DNA of 64,000 nucleotides. It comes from Vibrio navarrensis (lineage in GTDB: Bacteria; Pseudomonadota; Gammaproteobacteria; Enterobacterales; Vibrionaceae). Below the pieces are notes generated by a model. That model saw only the letters and a list, made by a program, of their open reading frames with translations. It was not told the origin of the DNA and ran no database searches. The first letter of the stretch is position 1, and each line of letters begins with the position of its first letter. The position numbers and the translations under genes are program-made. The stretch lies in the NCBI RefSeq assembly GCF_015767675.1, contig NZ_CP065218.1, positions 1 through 64,000 of the forward strand, written 5' to 3'. This document shows positions 19,074 through 29,500 of the stretch, one piece after another.

Positions 19074-20264
19074 TTAAGGGAGAGCAACGCTTTTGCGCGT
19101 TTTTATCGCCGCGAGCAGCATGTAGATTGTGGTTGGTACCAACATGGCAAACAGATAACCCAGCAAGCCATGTGGCTTGTGCATAAACACGCCAGCTAAA
19201 GCGGGGCCAATCACCGAGCCTACGCTGTAGCTAAAAAGCATGACTTGAGTGGCTGAGACGATAAATTTACTATCGAGCTGTTCACAACCCAATGTGATGG
19301 CGATCGGATAGAGAGCAAAGACGGCCATACCCAGCAAAAATAGCGCCATCGCTAACACAGGTAAGGAGTCGGAGACGAACGTCATGCCGATGGCGAAAAC
19401 GCCCGCCAAACAGTAAAACGCCATCAGCAAAGATTTGCCTGTCCATTTACCCAACGCCGTCACGGTAGGCTGCACCACCATGCCACCTAAAATCACCAGC
19501 GCCATCAAACTGCCGATACTGCTCTGTTCGACGTTGCGGTTGGCTAACTCAAGCGGCATCAATCCATAAATCGCGCCAAGCGTCAGCCCTGAGACAACGC
19601 AACCGATAATCGCCGCATGACTAAGACGAGCCATCTGCTTGAGCGACAGGCTCTCAGCCGAGTGGCTGTCTGGCTGCGACGTGCGAAAGCAAAGAAGTGA
19701 CATGATCGCAATCACTAACGTGGCGCAGATCAAGACAAAAGGCGTCGAGCCCGAAATACCAAAAGCGCTTATCCCGATTTGACCAAACGCAGTGCCGCCG
19801 TAGAGTGAAATCATGTAAAAGCTAAGCCGCTTGGCACGAGAGTGCTCATCACCATCCAATAGCCAAGATTCCACCACCACAAACACGCCTGCTACGGCAA
19901 TGCCGGCAACAAAACGTGCCCCCAGCCAAATATGGCTGTTAGGCAGCAGAGGTAACGTCACGATACTTACGATAAAAACCAGCAAGCACAAAATAAAGGC
20001 GTTCTTGTGGCCGATGCGTTGTACCACAGGTTCAAAAAACATCGAGCCCAATAACAAACCGGCATAAAACGCACTGGCTAACCAACTGGCCAAAGAGACG
20101 GGCAGTTGGTATTGCTCCGTCACCAACGGGATCAGACTCATCAGGTAGCCGGATGCAACTGAGTAGAGCGTCAGCGCTAAAATAGGGACGAAAATAGATG
20201 AAGGCAGTGTGGTTTCGCGGGTGTCGGCCAAAGTCAGATTCTCCAGATAAGAAGAGAGGTTCAT
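19074..20264 (-). CDS. MFS transporter (YcaD-like)
   Basis: 396 residues with twelve predicted membrane helices. The loop after helix 2 carries the MFS motif (GSMFFEPVVQRIGHKNAFI). A VVESWLLDGDEHSRAKRLSF segment matches YcaD-type carriers. Substrate unknown. Single gene: the upstream thioredoxin gene on the same strand ends with its own terminator. Confidence 0.82.
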   Translation of the reverse strand: MNLSSYLENLTLADTRETTLPSSIFVPILALTLYSVASGYLMSLIPLVTEQYQLPVSLASWLASAFYAGLLLGSMFFEPVVQRIGHKNAFILCLLVFIVSIVTLPLLPNSHIWLGARFVAGIAVAGVFVVVESWLLDGDEHSRAKRLSFYMISLYGGTAFGQIGISAFGISGSTPFVLICATLVIAIMSLLCFRTSQPDSHSAESLSLKQMARLSHAAIIGCVVSGLTLGAIYGLMPLELANRNVEQSSIGSLMALVILGGMVVQPTVTALGKWTGKSLLMAFYCLAGVFAIGMTFVSDSLPVLAMALFLLGMAVFALYPIAITLGCEQLDSKFIVSATQVMLFSYSVGSVIGPALAGVFMHKPHGLLGYLFAMLVPTTIYMLLAAIKTRKSVALP

Positions 20265-20341
20265 AGCTTGTTGGCGCGACTATGCGGCGAAATCTTATGT
20301 GAGTAAAATCACAAATATTTGTCGATACGACATGAAAAGCT

Positions 20342-20367
20342 GATTTTCGAGCTTATGGTCGAAAATC
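20342..20367. promoter_or_regulatory. Inverted repeat upstream of the MFS gene
   Basis: Perfect 9-bp arms GATTTTCGA/TCGAAAATC separated by 8 bp, about 80 bp upstream of the MFS start codon. There is no T-run, so it looks more like a protein-binding palindrome than a terminator. The binding factor is unknown. Confidence 0.4.
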
Positions 20368-20395
20368 GTCGACTTGCCGCCTTTGATCAGAATAA

Positions 20396-20418
20396 ATCCG
20401 GGTCAAACCTACCCGGAT
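20396..20418 (-). terminator. Terminator of trxC
   Basis: 8-bp stem ATCCGGGT/ACCCGGAT just after the trxC stop. On the minus strand it is followed by a short T-rich run (TTTATTCT). Confidence 0.75.
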
Positions 20419-20425
20419 TGGTCAA

Positions 20426-20860
20426 TTATTTATTGATGGCTTGATTTAGCCATTGATCAAACTGGCTTTTGGGTAAGGCGCCATTGAGCATATCAACCCG
20501 TTTTCCTTTCTTAAATACCATGATGGTTGGAATGCTGCGGATTTGAAACTTGGCGGCGAGCGCCTGTTGGGCTTCTGTATCGATTTTCACAAAGCGTACC
20601 TGATGTTTGCGCTCATGCGCCACATCGGCAAAGATAGGCGCAAAGCCAACGCAAGGGTTACACCAAGGCGCCCAAAAGTCGACCACCACAGGAAGGTCAC
20701 TGTTTAAAATTGCGTTAAAGTTGTCCGCGGTCCCTTCAATCGGCGCGCCATCAAGCAGCGCCGCTTTGCATTTACCGCAGCTAGGTTGCTCAGAAACACG
20801 TTCCACGGGTAAACGGTTTAGGCCGCCGCAAGCTGGGCAGCGTGAATGGAAGGTCGACAT
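20426..20860 (-). CDS. trxC: Thioredoxin 2 (TrxC) with variant active site
   Basis: 144 residues from the second of two nearby ATGs, because AAGGA is at the right distance only from that one. Two N-terminal CxxC pairs (CPACG, CGKC) form the zinc domain of TrxC. The thioredoxin fold follows with the active site WAPWCNPC, in which Asn replaces the usual Gly of WCGPC. The cis-Pro segment SIPTIMVF is intact. It reduces protein disulfides under oxidative stress. It is divergent from the FabH-like gene, the same pairing as in V. cholerae (VCA0751/VCA0752, from memory). Confidence 0.9.
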   Translation of the reverse strand: MSTFHSRCPACGGLNRLPVERVSEQPSCGKCKAALLDGAPIEGTADNFNAILNSDLPVVVDFWAPWCNPCVGFAPIFADVAHERKHQVRFVKIDTEAQQALAAKFQIRSIPTIMVFKKGKRVDMLNGALPKSQFDQWLNQAINK

Positions 20861-21023
20861 GTTTTTCATTCCTTCTTAGTGATTTTCATACAACAGACGA
20901 TAAAAGAGTCATTACCACATCAAGCTCGTCGACGAGGTTTTAAACTGGACTTACCAGACAACCTCAGAAAGCGTATACTTGCTTAATCTACTTAATTTAA
21001 AAACAACAATAAATAGGTCTAAG

Positions 21024-22115
21024 ATGACAAATTATTACGCCGAAATTACGGGTTGGGGAAAATGCCTGCCTCCCGCTACCTTGTCAAATGATGATCTGAG
21101 TACGTTTCTTGAAACGTCGGACGAATGGATTCGCACCCGCACCGGGATTGCCAATCGTCGTATCAGCCATGTAAATACCTCGGAATTGGCCACCGTTGCT
21201 GCTCGCCATGCGCTTGCGCGTGCAGGGCTTGATGCTGCGGATATTGATCTGATTATTGTTGCTACCTGTTCACCTGATTCGCTTATTCCCAATATTGCTT
21301 CGTTGGTTCAAAGAAATTTGGGTATCGAAGCGGCGGCCGCGTTTGATTTGAACGCCGCTTGTACGGGCTTTGTTTATGGGCTAGAAACGGGCACACGCTT
21401 AATTCAATCTGGCGCTTATCGCCACGCACTCATCATTGGAGCAGAGCGTCTCTCTTTCTATATCGATTGGGCGATGCGCGACACCGCTGTGCTGTTTGGT
21501 GACGGTGCGGGCGCGGTGGTTTTATCAAGAACGGAGCACGCGGTTGGTCTGCAAAGTGCGAAAATCGGCTGTGATGCCAATGGCCGCGACATTCTCTCTG
21601 TGCCGAAATTTGGCACTTCCATGGATCGTTTCGCCGCAGATAACGGCTTTTGGGCGTTCAACTTCGTTGGTAAAGAGATCTTCAAACGAGCAGTGAAGGG
21701 CATGAGTAGCGCCGCTGCACACGTACTAGCCACGGCTGAGATGAGTAAAGACGATATTGACGTGGTGATTCCACACCAAGCGAATATCCGTATTATCCAG
21801 ACTTTGTGTGATCTCGCGGGGATTGAGCAGAAAAAAGCGTTCATTAATATCGATAAATATGGCAACACCTCGGCGGCTACGGTGCCGATCGCGCTGTGTG
21901 AGGCGGTAGAGCAGGGGCATATTAAAGCGGGCGACAACATTTTGCTCGCTGCGTTTGGCGCAGGCCTAACGTGGGGCGCAGGACTGATCAAATGGGGTGA
22001 GCGTGTCGACCCTATCGCTCAAAGTGATGCTGCACTTCCACCATGTGATCAAAGCGCTCTTGAGCTGTTAAAAAATGCGATTGAGCTTTGCCACAGCCGA
22101 GAATCACGAAGCTAA
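21024..22115 (+). CDS. 3-oxoacyl-ACP synthase III (FabH-like, second copy type)
   Basis: 363 residues from the ATG at 21024 (AGG 9 bp upstream). The thiolase-fold triad is present: Cys113 in [12 protein letters not shown], His in [10 protein letters not shown], and Asn in [11 protein letters not shown]. It would start fatty-acid or related acyl chains by condensing acyl-CoA with malonyl-ACP. It is longer than housekeeping FabH (about 317 residues) and has a C-terminal extension, like the chromosome II FabH2 of vibrios. Specificity unknown. Confidence 0.88.
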   Translation: MTNYYAEITGWGKCLPPATLSNDDLSTFLETSDEWIRTRTGIANRRISHVNTSELATVAARHALARAGLDAADIDLIIVATCSPDSLIPNIASLVQRNLGIEAAAAFDLNAACTGFVYGLETGTRLIQSGAYRHALIIGAERLSFYIDWAMRDTAVLFGDGAGAVVLSRTEHAVGLQSAKIGCDANGRDILSVPKFGTSMDRFAADNGFWAFNFVGKEIFKRAVKGMSSAAAHVLATAEMSKDDIDVVIPHQANIRIIQTLCDLAGIEQKKAFINIDKYGNTSAATVPIALCEAVEQGHIKAGDNILLAAFGAGLTWGAGLIKWGERVDPIAQSDAALPPCDQSALELLKNAIELCHSRESRS

Positions 22116-22143
22116 AAACTATGATTGAAAAACAATGATTAAA

Positions 22144-22175
22144 AAAACGAGGGAGCTTATGGCTCCCTCGTTTTT
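22144..22175. terminator. Bidirectional terminator
   Basis: 9-bp stem CGAGGGAGC/GCTCCCTCG with a TTATG loop, flanked by seven A and five T residues. It serves the FabH-like gene and the converging CoA-disulfide reductase gene. Confidence 0.9.
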
Positions 22176-22202
22176 ATCTGCGTTGTAGCGCAAATTTAGC
22201 TT

Positions 22203-23906
22203 TTACTGCTGAGCAAATAAGTAAGTACGGTAGCCACCAATCAGGTTGCGGGCTTTAAAACCGTTGTTGACCAGTTGACGATACGCGACGTTACCACGCA
22301 GACCAACCTGACAATAGATGATGATCTCTTTGTCTTTTGGCAGCTCGTGCATACGCTGGCGCAGTTGGTCAACGGGAATGTTTACGTCGCCAGGCAAGTG
22401 ATTGCCGTTGTCACGTTCGCCAGGATTGCGCACATCCAGTAGGAGTTGCTGATCATTTAGCTCAGTTAACTGGTCGAAATGAATCGGTGTCGAATCCCCT
22501 TTCATGATATTTGCCGCAACAAAGGCTGCTTGGTTAATCACATCTTTGGCACTGCCGAAAGGAGGAGCGTAGGTCAGCTCTAAGTGTTGGAGATCGAACA
22601 CTGTCATACCCGCACGCTGAGCGACGGCCATCACGTCAATCCGTTTATCTACGCCATCTTTACCAACGGCTTGCGCGCCGAAAATTTTGCCTGTTTGTGG
22701 GTCAAATAGCAGCTTAAATGAGACTATCTCTGCACCGGGGTAGTAGCTCGCATGGCTAGCAGTGTGCACGTACACTTTTTCATAAGTGACACCGTCGCGT
22801 TTTAGCTGTTTCTCATTTTTGCCTGTTGACGCTACGGCTAAATCAAAGACCTTACAAATCGCTGTCCCTTGAGTGCCTTGATAATGCTCGCTGCGACCAA
22901 GCATGTTGTCCGCCGCCATACGGCCTTGGCGGTTGGCTGGGCCAGCGAGGGGAACCAAGGTTTGTTTGCCTGTAACAAAATCTTGCTCTTCAACCGCGTC
23001 GCCGACCGCATAGATAAACGGATCACTGGTTTGCATAAACTCGTTGGTGCGAATACCGCCAAGCTCACCGATCTCAAGTTCGGCCTCGCGTGCAAGTTTG
23101 GTTTCTGGGCGCACTCCAATCGCCATAATCAACACATCGGTACGCAAAGTTTCGCCGTTATTGAGTGAAAGCGTCAGCTCACCTTGCATATGACGATGCG
23201 CTTCGTTTTCACCCGACTCGACACTGACAATGTGTTCTGTCGGGTGATACTCAACCGTTTCTAGCGCCACGCCCAAGCGTAAGTCGATGCCTTTTTGTCG
23301 GATTTCAGCATGAACGAAACCTGCCATCTCTTTGTCAACCGGCGTCATCACTTGATCGGCCATCTCAATCAATGTGGTTTCTATTCCCAACTGATGAAAC
23401 GCTTCCATCATCTCCAGACCGATGAATCCGCCGCCAATTACGGTAGCGTGTTCTGGTTTGTTCATCTGAATGGTTTTGATGATGCGATCCATATCTGGAA
23501 TATTACGCAGTGAATGGGTGAGTGGGTTGTCGATGCCCTTGATAGGAGGAACGACAGGACCAGCTCCGGGACTGAGTAAGAGAAAGTCGTAGCTTTCTTG
23601 ATACTCAGAGCCGTCGAGTAAATTTTTCACGCTGACGGTTTTTTCTTCGCGATTGATGGATAGGACTTCGTTCATCACGCGCACATCGACATTAAAGCGG
23701 GCTAAGAAACTTTCTGGTGTTTGCAACAGTAATTTACTGCGATCAGTGATGTCACCACCAATGTGGTAAGGTAAACCGCAGTTGGCAAACGAGACAAATT
23801 CGCCGCGCTCAAACATGATGATTTGTGCGTCTTCGCTGAGACGGCGTGCACGCGCTGCTGCTGAGGCGCCACCTGCGACACCACCAATGATCACGATTTT
23901 TGTCAT
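22203..23906 (-). CDS. CoA-disulfide reductase with C-terminal rhodanese domain
   Basis: 567 residues. The FAD domain (GGVAGGASAAARARR) is followed by the redox-active Cys43 in SFANCGLPYHIGG, the NAD(P)H domain (VIGGGFIGLEMMEAF), the dimerisation domain with the conserved Tyr pair, and a rhodanese domain (about 465-567) with active Cys in YCQVGLRG. CDR-rhodanese fusions reduce CoA disulfide or CoA/protein persulfides. The surrounding DUF2892, YeeE and BigR-like genes point to a role in handling sulfane sulfur or sulfide. Confidence 0.92.
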   Translation of the reverse strand: MTKIVIIGGVAGGASAAARARRLSEDAQIIMFERGEFVSFANCGLPYHIGGDITDRSKLLLQTPESFLARFNVDVRVMNEVLSINREEKTVSVKNLLDGSEYQESYDFLLLSPGAGPVVPPIKGIDNPLTHSLRNIPDMDRIIKTIQMNKPEHATVIGGGFIGLEMMEAFHQLGIETTLIEMADQVMTPVDKEMAGFVHAEIRQKGIDLRLGVALETVEYHPTEHIVSVESGENEAHRHMQGELTLSLNNGETLRTDVLIMAIGVRPETKLAREAELEIGELGGIRTNEFMQTSDPFIYAVGDAVEEQDFVTGKQTLVPLAGPANRQGRMAADNMLGRSEHYQGTQGTAICKVFDLAVASTGKNEKQLKRDGVTYEKVYVHTASHASYYPGAEIVSFKLLFDPQTGKIFGAQAVGKDGVDKRIDVMAVAQRAGMTVFDLQHLELTYAPPFGSAKDVINQAAFVAANIMKGDSTPIHFDQLTELNDQQLLLDVRNPGERDNGNHLPGDVNIPVDQLRQRMHELPKDKEIIIYCQVGLRGNVAYRQLVNNGFKARNLIGGYRTYLFAQQ

Positions 23907-23976
23907 GTAATTAAAACCTCATTATTTTGACGGCACACAATAGCAGTGCGTTTGCATAGCTATTGCGGCCACATCG

Positions 23977-24162
23977 TCATTTAAAGCCAAGTTTTTTGAG
24001 AAATAGGGCAGCCGGACAAAATCCAGTGAATGCACTTTGGATTAAGTTGACGCCGACAAATACGGTTAACCATACAAAATTAGTATGCACATAGGTTGTG
24101 AGCAAGAGCGACAATAAAACCATGCTGCCTGCAATGATACGAACTCCGTTATCTACCGTCAT
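23977..24162 (-). CDS. DUF2892 (YgaP-type) small membrane protein
   Basis: 61 residues with two membrane helices (about 10-27 and 30-50) and the conserved GFCPAALFLKKLG end. DUF2892 is the membrane tail found on rhodanese YgaP in E. coli. Here it is a separate gene upstream of the rhodanese-bearing reductase in the same transcription unit. It may place sulfur-transfer activity at the membrane (inference). Confidence 0.85.
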   Translation of the reverse strand: MTVDNGVRIIAGSMVLLSLLLTTYVHTNFVWLTVFVGVNLIQSAFTGFCPAALFLKKLGFK

Positions 24163-24206
24163 GATGTCACCTCCACGTGATTGATGGTGTTACTCTAATC
24201 TATAAT

Positions 24207-24222
24207 ATTAGATATGTCTAAT
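24207..24222. promoter_or_regulatory. Palindromic operator for the ArsR-type regulator (first)
   Basis: Perfect inverted repeat ATTAGA-TATG-TCTAAT in the divergent promoter region. The sequence CTAAT/ATTAG recurs in this AT-rich stretch. BigR/YgaV-type repressors bind AT-rich palindromes of this sort, so it is the likely operator for the regulator encoded about 90 bp downstream. Confidence 0.6.
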
Positions 24223-24231
24223 AAAAATTAA

Positions 24232-24257
24232 TCTAATTTCAAATACTCTAAATTAGA
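24232..24257. promoter_or_regulatory. Palindromic operator for the ArsR-type regulator (second)
   Basis: Perfect 8-bp arms TCTAATTT/AAATTAGA separated by 10 bp, sharing the TCTAAT half-site with the first operator. Two sites between divergent units could give one regulator control over both sides. Confidence 0.55.
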
Positions 24258-24312
24258 ATTGACTAAATATGGTAATTCAGTAAACTCTAAATCATGTACT
24301 TAGGAGGTGGCT

Positions 24313-24624
24313 ATGCGACGTGAAGATTCAATAAATCTAGAGCAAATGCGCGGTAGTGCACATGAGGTTTCTGAACTGCTGAAGGTGATGGCTCATCCTG
24401 AACGCTTAATGGTGTTGTGTCAGTTGACGAGTGGTGAAGTTGGCGTAGGTCAATTGCAGCAGAGCTCAACATTGAGTCAGTCTGCTTTCTCGCAGCACCT
24501 CACTCTGCTGAGAAAACACGGTTTAGTCAAAGCGAGAAAAGAGTCGCAACAGGTTTTCTATTCTTTGTCCGATGTGCGGATAGCACAGTTAATTAGCAAT
24601 TTACAGAACATTTTTTGTCCATAA
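24313..24624 (+). CDS. ArsR-family regulator, BigR/YgaV/SqrR (persulfide-sensing) type
   Basis: 103 residues from the ATG at 24313 with GGAGG 5 bp upstream. Winged helix-turn-helix with the recognition segment LSQSAFSQHLTLLRKHGLV. It has one Cys in the helix-2 segment MVLCQLTSGE and one near the C-terminus (NIFCP). This two-Cys arrangement is that of BigR, YgaV and SqrR, which form a polysulfide bridge and release DNA when sulfide or persulfide rises. It lacks the CxC metal site of arsenic sensors. It heads a five-gene plus-strand unit and faces the reductase operon. Confidence 0.85.
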   Translation: MRREDSINLEQMRGSAHEVSELLKVMAHPERLMVLCQLTSGEVGVGQLQQSSTLSQSAFSQHLTLLRKHGLVKARKESQQVFYSLSDVRIAQLISNLQNIFCP

Positions 24625-24637
24625 TTGAGAGGGTTAT

Positions 24638-25063
24638 ATGGCGTTTGTAGTACCTTGGGAATCGTTAGCAGGAGGCGTTTTACTTGGGCTATCAGCATTA
24701 ATCATGCTAGTGCTTAATGGAAAAATTGCCGGCATCAGCGGGATTTTAACCGGGTTATTAACCCCCAAATCACGCGACTTTGCTTGGCGTTTAATGTTTG
24801 TTGTCGGCATGATCGCCGGAGGTGTCGCTGCGGTGACTTTCGGTATGGCGCATATTCCAGTCGCTTCGTCTTTAGGCGGCTCCTCACTCATGTTGGCGCT
24901 GGCGGGGTTAGTTGTGGGAGTCGGCACGCGATTAGGTAACGGGTGTACTAGCGGACACGGTATCTGTGGCATTGGCCGTTTATCAACGCGTTCAATGGTA
25001 GCGACAGGTGTTTTTATGCTAGTCGCTGCGGTGACGGTGTTTATCAGACTTCATTTGATCTAA
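24638..25063 (+). CDS. YeeE/YedE (DUF395) half-transporter, PmpA-like
   Basis: 141 residues with four predicted membrane helices and the family motif GNGCTSGHGICGIGRLSTRS, whose Cys residues are thought to relay thiosulfate or sulfane sulfur. Full-length YeeE has two such halves in one chain. Here the second half is the next gene, as in PmpA/PmpB-type pairs. Start ATG 13 bp after the regulator stop, so co-transcribed. Confidence 0.85.
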   Translation: MAFVVPWESLAGGVLLGLSALIMLVLNGKIAGISGILTGLLTPKSRDFAWRLMFVVGMIAGGVAAVTFGMAHIPVASSLGGSSLMLALAGLVVGVGTRLGNGCTSGHGICGIGRLSTRSMVATGVFMLVAAVTVFIRLHLI

Positions 25064-25082
25064 TTTCCTAAGGCGTAACTCA

Positions 25083-25541
25083 ATGAATAACTTTCTATTT
25101 CGATTTACTTCGTTAGTCGCAGGCGTTCTTTTTGGTTTGGGGATGGCTATTTCTGGGATGATTGATCCCGCTAAAGTGATTGGCTTTCTTGATGTGGCTG
25201 GGCAATGGGACCCCAGTTTGATGTTTGTGATGGGCGGTGCTCTCGCGGTGTTTATGCCCGGCTACTTTTTTATCGTTCGTCAGCAGAACAAGCCAGTCAA
25301 CGCGCCAAGCTTTTGTTTATCGACACAAAAGAGAGTGGACGCAAGGCTGATTTCTGGTGCAGCACTGTTTGGTGTTGGTTGGGGATTGGCGGGCATTTGC
25401 CCCGGACCTGCCGTAGCGAGTCTTGGATTGGGCAATCCTCAAATCTGGATCTTTTTTGCTGCAATGATGGTCGGCTTAGGCACAACTAACTTGCTGATCT
25501 GTATTAGAAATGAGCGTCAAGTCAAAACAGAGCTGGCCTAG
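25083..25541 (+). CDS. YeeE/YedE (DUF395) half-transporter, PmpB-like
   Basis: 152 residues, four membrane helices, with the second-half motif GWGLAGICPGPAVASLGLG containing the conserved Cys. It pairs with the preceding gene to form a complete sulfur-compound channel in the inner membrane (family knowledge). AAGGCG lies 10 bp upstream of the ATG. Confidence 0.85.
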   Translation: MNNFLFRFTSLVAGVLFGLGMAISGMIDPAKVIGFLDVAGQWDPSLMFVMGGALAVFMPGYFFIVRQQNKPVNAPSFCLSTQKRVDARLISGAALFGVGWGLAGICPGPAVASLGLGNPQIWIFFAAMMVGLGTTNLLICIRNERQVKTELA

Positions 25542-25580
25542 CTCGGCTAGAGTAACAGAAACAATCAGGGAGATTTGATT

Positions 25581-26585
25581 ATGCAATGGTTGAAAAAATC
25601 TGCGTTGGCAGCCGCACTTTTGCTCACAACGAACAGCTCGGTAATGGCGGAAGTCTATACCGCGCAGCTCACTAAAGTCGATCAGACCATCGTGTTGGAT
25701 GGTGTGGTTCAGCCTGTCAATCAAGGTACTGTCGCCGCGCAAACGTCAGGTACCGTGGTCGCCCTCAATGTGGATGTGAATGATTACGTTAAGCAAGGTA
25801 GTGTGCTATTGGAAATTAGTGCAGTACAACAATCGGCCGCACTAGATGCGGCCAAGGCGCAATTGGCGAGCGCAGTCGCACAAAATAAAGAAGCGCAGGC
25901 ACAAGTAAAGCGCTTTCGCCAATTGATGCCAAAAGGGGCGATTTCCCAAGATCAAATGGATGCAGCAGAAACGCGTGCTCGCAGCGCGGCTGCCGCAGTG
26001 AAATCGGCTGAGGCCGCGGTAGCTCAGGCAAAAGAGTCTCTCGGTTACACCAGCGTGACGGCACCTTATGATGGTGTGGTGACCAAGCGTTATGTCGAAC
26101 TGGGAGAAACCGTGGCCCCGGGCACGCCACTTTTGAGCGGTTTCTCGATGGACGAGCTCAGAGTGGAAAGTGAGATCCCGCAGCACTATTACTCGCTGGT
26201 AAACAATGAAGCGCAGTTTACGATTGACAATGGCGGTGGCGAGAAAGTCACTCCAACCGCCTACAATCTTTTCCGTTATGCAGAACCTAGTTCACACAGC
26301 CATACTATTCGCCTCAACTTACCGGAAAAACAACTTGGTTTTACCCCAGGTGCTTGGGTGAAAACGCGTTTTGTCTATGGGCAGAGGGAGCTCCTGCTGG
26401 TCCCCAAAACGGCCGTTATGCGTCGCGCTGAATTAAGCGTCGTCTACCGACTCACTAAAGACGATGAGGCAATCCTTAATCCGGTACGCCTAGGGCAAGA
26501 GTTTGAGGACAGCTATGAAGTGTTGTCTGGGCTTGAAATTGGCGATCGTGTGGTAAGCAATTTGCTCAAAGTGAAAGGTGAATAA
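25581..26585 (+). CDS. RND efflux periplasmic adaptor (HlyD/MFP family)
   Basis: 334 residues from the ATG at 25581 (GGGAG upstream). It has a signal peptide ending SVMAE, a lipoyl half-motif (GTVAAQTSGTVVALNVDVND), a long alpha-hairpin rich in Ala (about 75-140), the second lipoyl half (YTSVTAPYDGVVTKRYVELG), a beta barrel and a membrane-proximal domain. It bridges the RND pump encoded next to an outer-membrane channel. No TolC-like gene is linked. The stop is 1 bp before the pump's ATG. Confidence 0.9.
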   Translation: MQWLKKSALAAALLLTTNSSVMAEVYTAQLTKVDQTIVLDGVVQPVNQGTVAAQTSGTVVALNVDVNDYVKQGSVLLEISAVQQSAALDAAKAQLASAVAQNKEAQAQVKRFRQLMPKGAISQDQMDAAETRARSAAAAVKSAEAAVAQAKESLGYTSVTAPYDGVVTKRYVELGETVAPGTPLLSGFSMDELRVESEIPQHYYSLVNNEAQFTIDNGGGEKVTPTAYNLFRYAEPSSHSHTIRLNLPEKQLGFTPGAWVKTRFVYGQRELLLVPKTAVMRRAELSVVYRLTKDDEAILNPVRLGQEFEDSYEVLSGLEIGDRVVSNLLKVKGE

Positions 26586-26586
26586 T

Positions 26587-29500
26587 ATGACTCAACGACT
26601 CGGTATTTCGGGTCGCATTGCTGCGGCCTTTCAAAACTCAGCAATGACCCCATTGCTGGCCTTAGTTGGCTTGTTGATGGGAATCTTTGCTGTTGTGGTT
26701 ACCCCAAAAGAAGAGGAGCCCCAGATTGATGTCACTTTTGCCGATGTCTATATCCCGTTTCCCGGTGCGTCTCCGCAGGAAGTCGCCAGCTTAGTGACCA
26801 CACCGGCAGAACAGGTTATCTCCGAGATTCAAGGTATCGACAAAATTTACTCTTTCTCTCAGCCTGATGGTGCGATGATCGTGGCGATCTTTGAGGTTGG
26901 CGTAACGCGAAGCGATGCCGTGGTAAGGATTTACAACAAACTCTATTCCAACAAAGACTGGATGCCGCAAGGCGTTGGAGTCGGAGAACCCATCATCAAA
27001 CCGCGTGGTATTGAAGATGTCCCCATCGTCACTATTACCTTATCAGATAAAGATGGCCACTATTCTGGGCAGCAGCTAACTCAAATTGCGCACGGGCTAG
27101 AAACCGAGCTAAAACGCATTGATGGCACACGTGACATATACACGGTGGGTGCGCATGCCACTATCGTGGATGTTAGGCTCGATCCGGTAAAAATGAATGC
27201 TTATGGTGTGACTATCAGCCAACTCAATCAAGCGCTTCCTTCTGCCAATCAACGTTCCACTACACTCAGTTTGACCCATGACAATCAACAGTTACCGCTA
27301 CAGATTGGTGAGTTTCTAACCCAAGTTGATCAAGTCAAGCAGCTCGTGGTTGGTGTACAAAATGGATCGCCCGTCTACTTTGAAGACATCGCAGAGATCG
27401 CTTTGGGTGTCGATACACCCAAACACAACGTTTGGACCAGTGATAAGCATACTCTGTCGCCAGCCGTGACTTTGGCGATTGCCAAAAAGAGTGGGGAAAA
27501 TGCGGTGAACGTCGCCAAAACGGTGGAGGCTCGCATTGATGTGCTGAAAAATCAGCTCATTCCCGCCGATATTGACGTGGCTATCACCCGTGACTATGGC
27601 AAAACCGCCGCCGATAAAAGTAACACCTTAATCGGTAAACTGGCGTTTGCCACCACGGCAGTCGTGTTACTGGTGCTGCTGACCATGGGCTGGCGAGAAT
27701 CTTTGGTCGTTGGTATCGCAATCATTGTGACATTGATGATCACCTTGTTTGCCTCTTGGGCATGGGGCTTTACCTTAAACCGCGTCTCTCTGTTTGCGCT
27801 GATCTTCTCGATTGGTATCCTCGTGGACGATGCCATTGTTGTGGTGGAGAACATTCACCGTCACATGTCGATGGGCAAAAAGAAACTGTCGGAGTTGATC
27901 CCGGTTGCCGTTGATGAAGTCGGGGGGCCGACTATTTTAGCCACCTTGACAGTGATAGCGGCGCTGCTGCCGATGGCGTTCGTCTCTGGCTTAATGGGCC
28001 CGTACATGAGCCCAATTCCAATCAACGCCTCAATGGGGATGCTGATCTCCCTTGCGGTTGCTTTCGTGCTTTCCCCTTGGCTGGCGGGGAAAATGCCTAA
28101 AGCGGGCAAGCATGAAAATGAGCATCAAGCGGATTCGATTTTCCATAAACTCATGGCACCTTTTATTACGGCCGAGAAACAAGCGAGAAATCGACTTTTC
28201 CTCTTACTGGGCGTTTTAGGTTTGATAGCAGGATCGGTGGCCTTGCCAGTTATGCAAGCTGTGGTATTGAAAATGCTGCCTTTTGATAATAAATCTGAGT
28301 TTCAGGTGGTATTGGATATGCCTGAAGGCGCCTCTCTTGAACGCACGCAACGCGTACTGTTTGAATTAGGGCAAGAGCTTGCCAAAGTGCCGGAAGTAGA
28401 GAACTACCAAATTTATGTCGGTAATGCCGCGCCCATCAACTTTAACGGCCTAGTGCGCCACTATTTCCTGCGCAACCAAGCTAACCAAGGCGATATTCAA
28501 GTCAATCTGTTGGATCGCCGTGAACGGGATCGCGACAGCCACGAGATAGCCAGTGCTGTGCGCCCAGTGCTTAACCAAATCGCCAGCCAGTTTGGCGGGA
28601 AAGTGAAAGTTGTTGAAGTGCCGCCAGGGCCGCCAGTGTGGTCCCCAATTCTGGCAGAAGTATACGCACCAACCCCCGAGCTGCGAGCGCAAGCCGCTCG
28701 CCAAGTGCGAGACATTTTTAGAAACAGCGAAGATATTGTCGACGTGGACATGTATCTGCCTGAAATCCATCAGAAATGGCAAGTGAAGATCGATCGCAGC
28801 AAGGCCGCTCGTTTAATGGTGCCGTACAGTGAGATTGTCGACGTGTTGGCGACGACGGTTGGTGGTAAACCAATTACGTATCTACATACGGAACACAGTA
28901 AGTATCCTGTGCCTGTCATGATTCAAGCGCAGGAAGGGGCAAAAGTGCGTCTTGAGCAGCTGTTGAACCTCAAAGTAAGCAGCCAAAATGGCAATCACTA
29001 CCCGCTAACGGAATTGGTTTCGATCACGCAAAGTCAGATGGAAGACTACATCGTGCATAAAAACCTTGTTCCGATGGTGATGGTCGTGGCTGATATGACG
29101 GGAGAGATCGACAGCCCGCTTTACGGCATGTTTAATCTCTCTGGCGAGCTCGACCAAGCGATGACGCTCGATCAGTACTACATCCACCAGCCAGATGGGT
29201 TGCAAGGCATTTCAATCATGTGGGATGGTGAATGGACCATTACTTATGAAACGTTCCGCGATATGGGAATTGCCTATGCAGTCGGAATGGTGTTGATCTA
29301 CTTGTTGGTGGTCGCGCAGTTCAAATCCTATTTGGTGCCGTTGATCATCATGGCACCGATCCCGCTGACGATTATCGGTGTCATGCCCGGTCATGCCTTG
29401 CTGGGCGCGCAGTTTACCGCGACGTCGATGATCGGCATGATCGCCCTTGCCGGGATTATTGTGCGTAACTCCATTTTGCTGGTGGATTTTATTAACCAGC

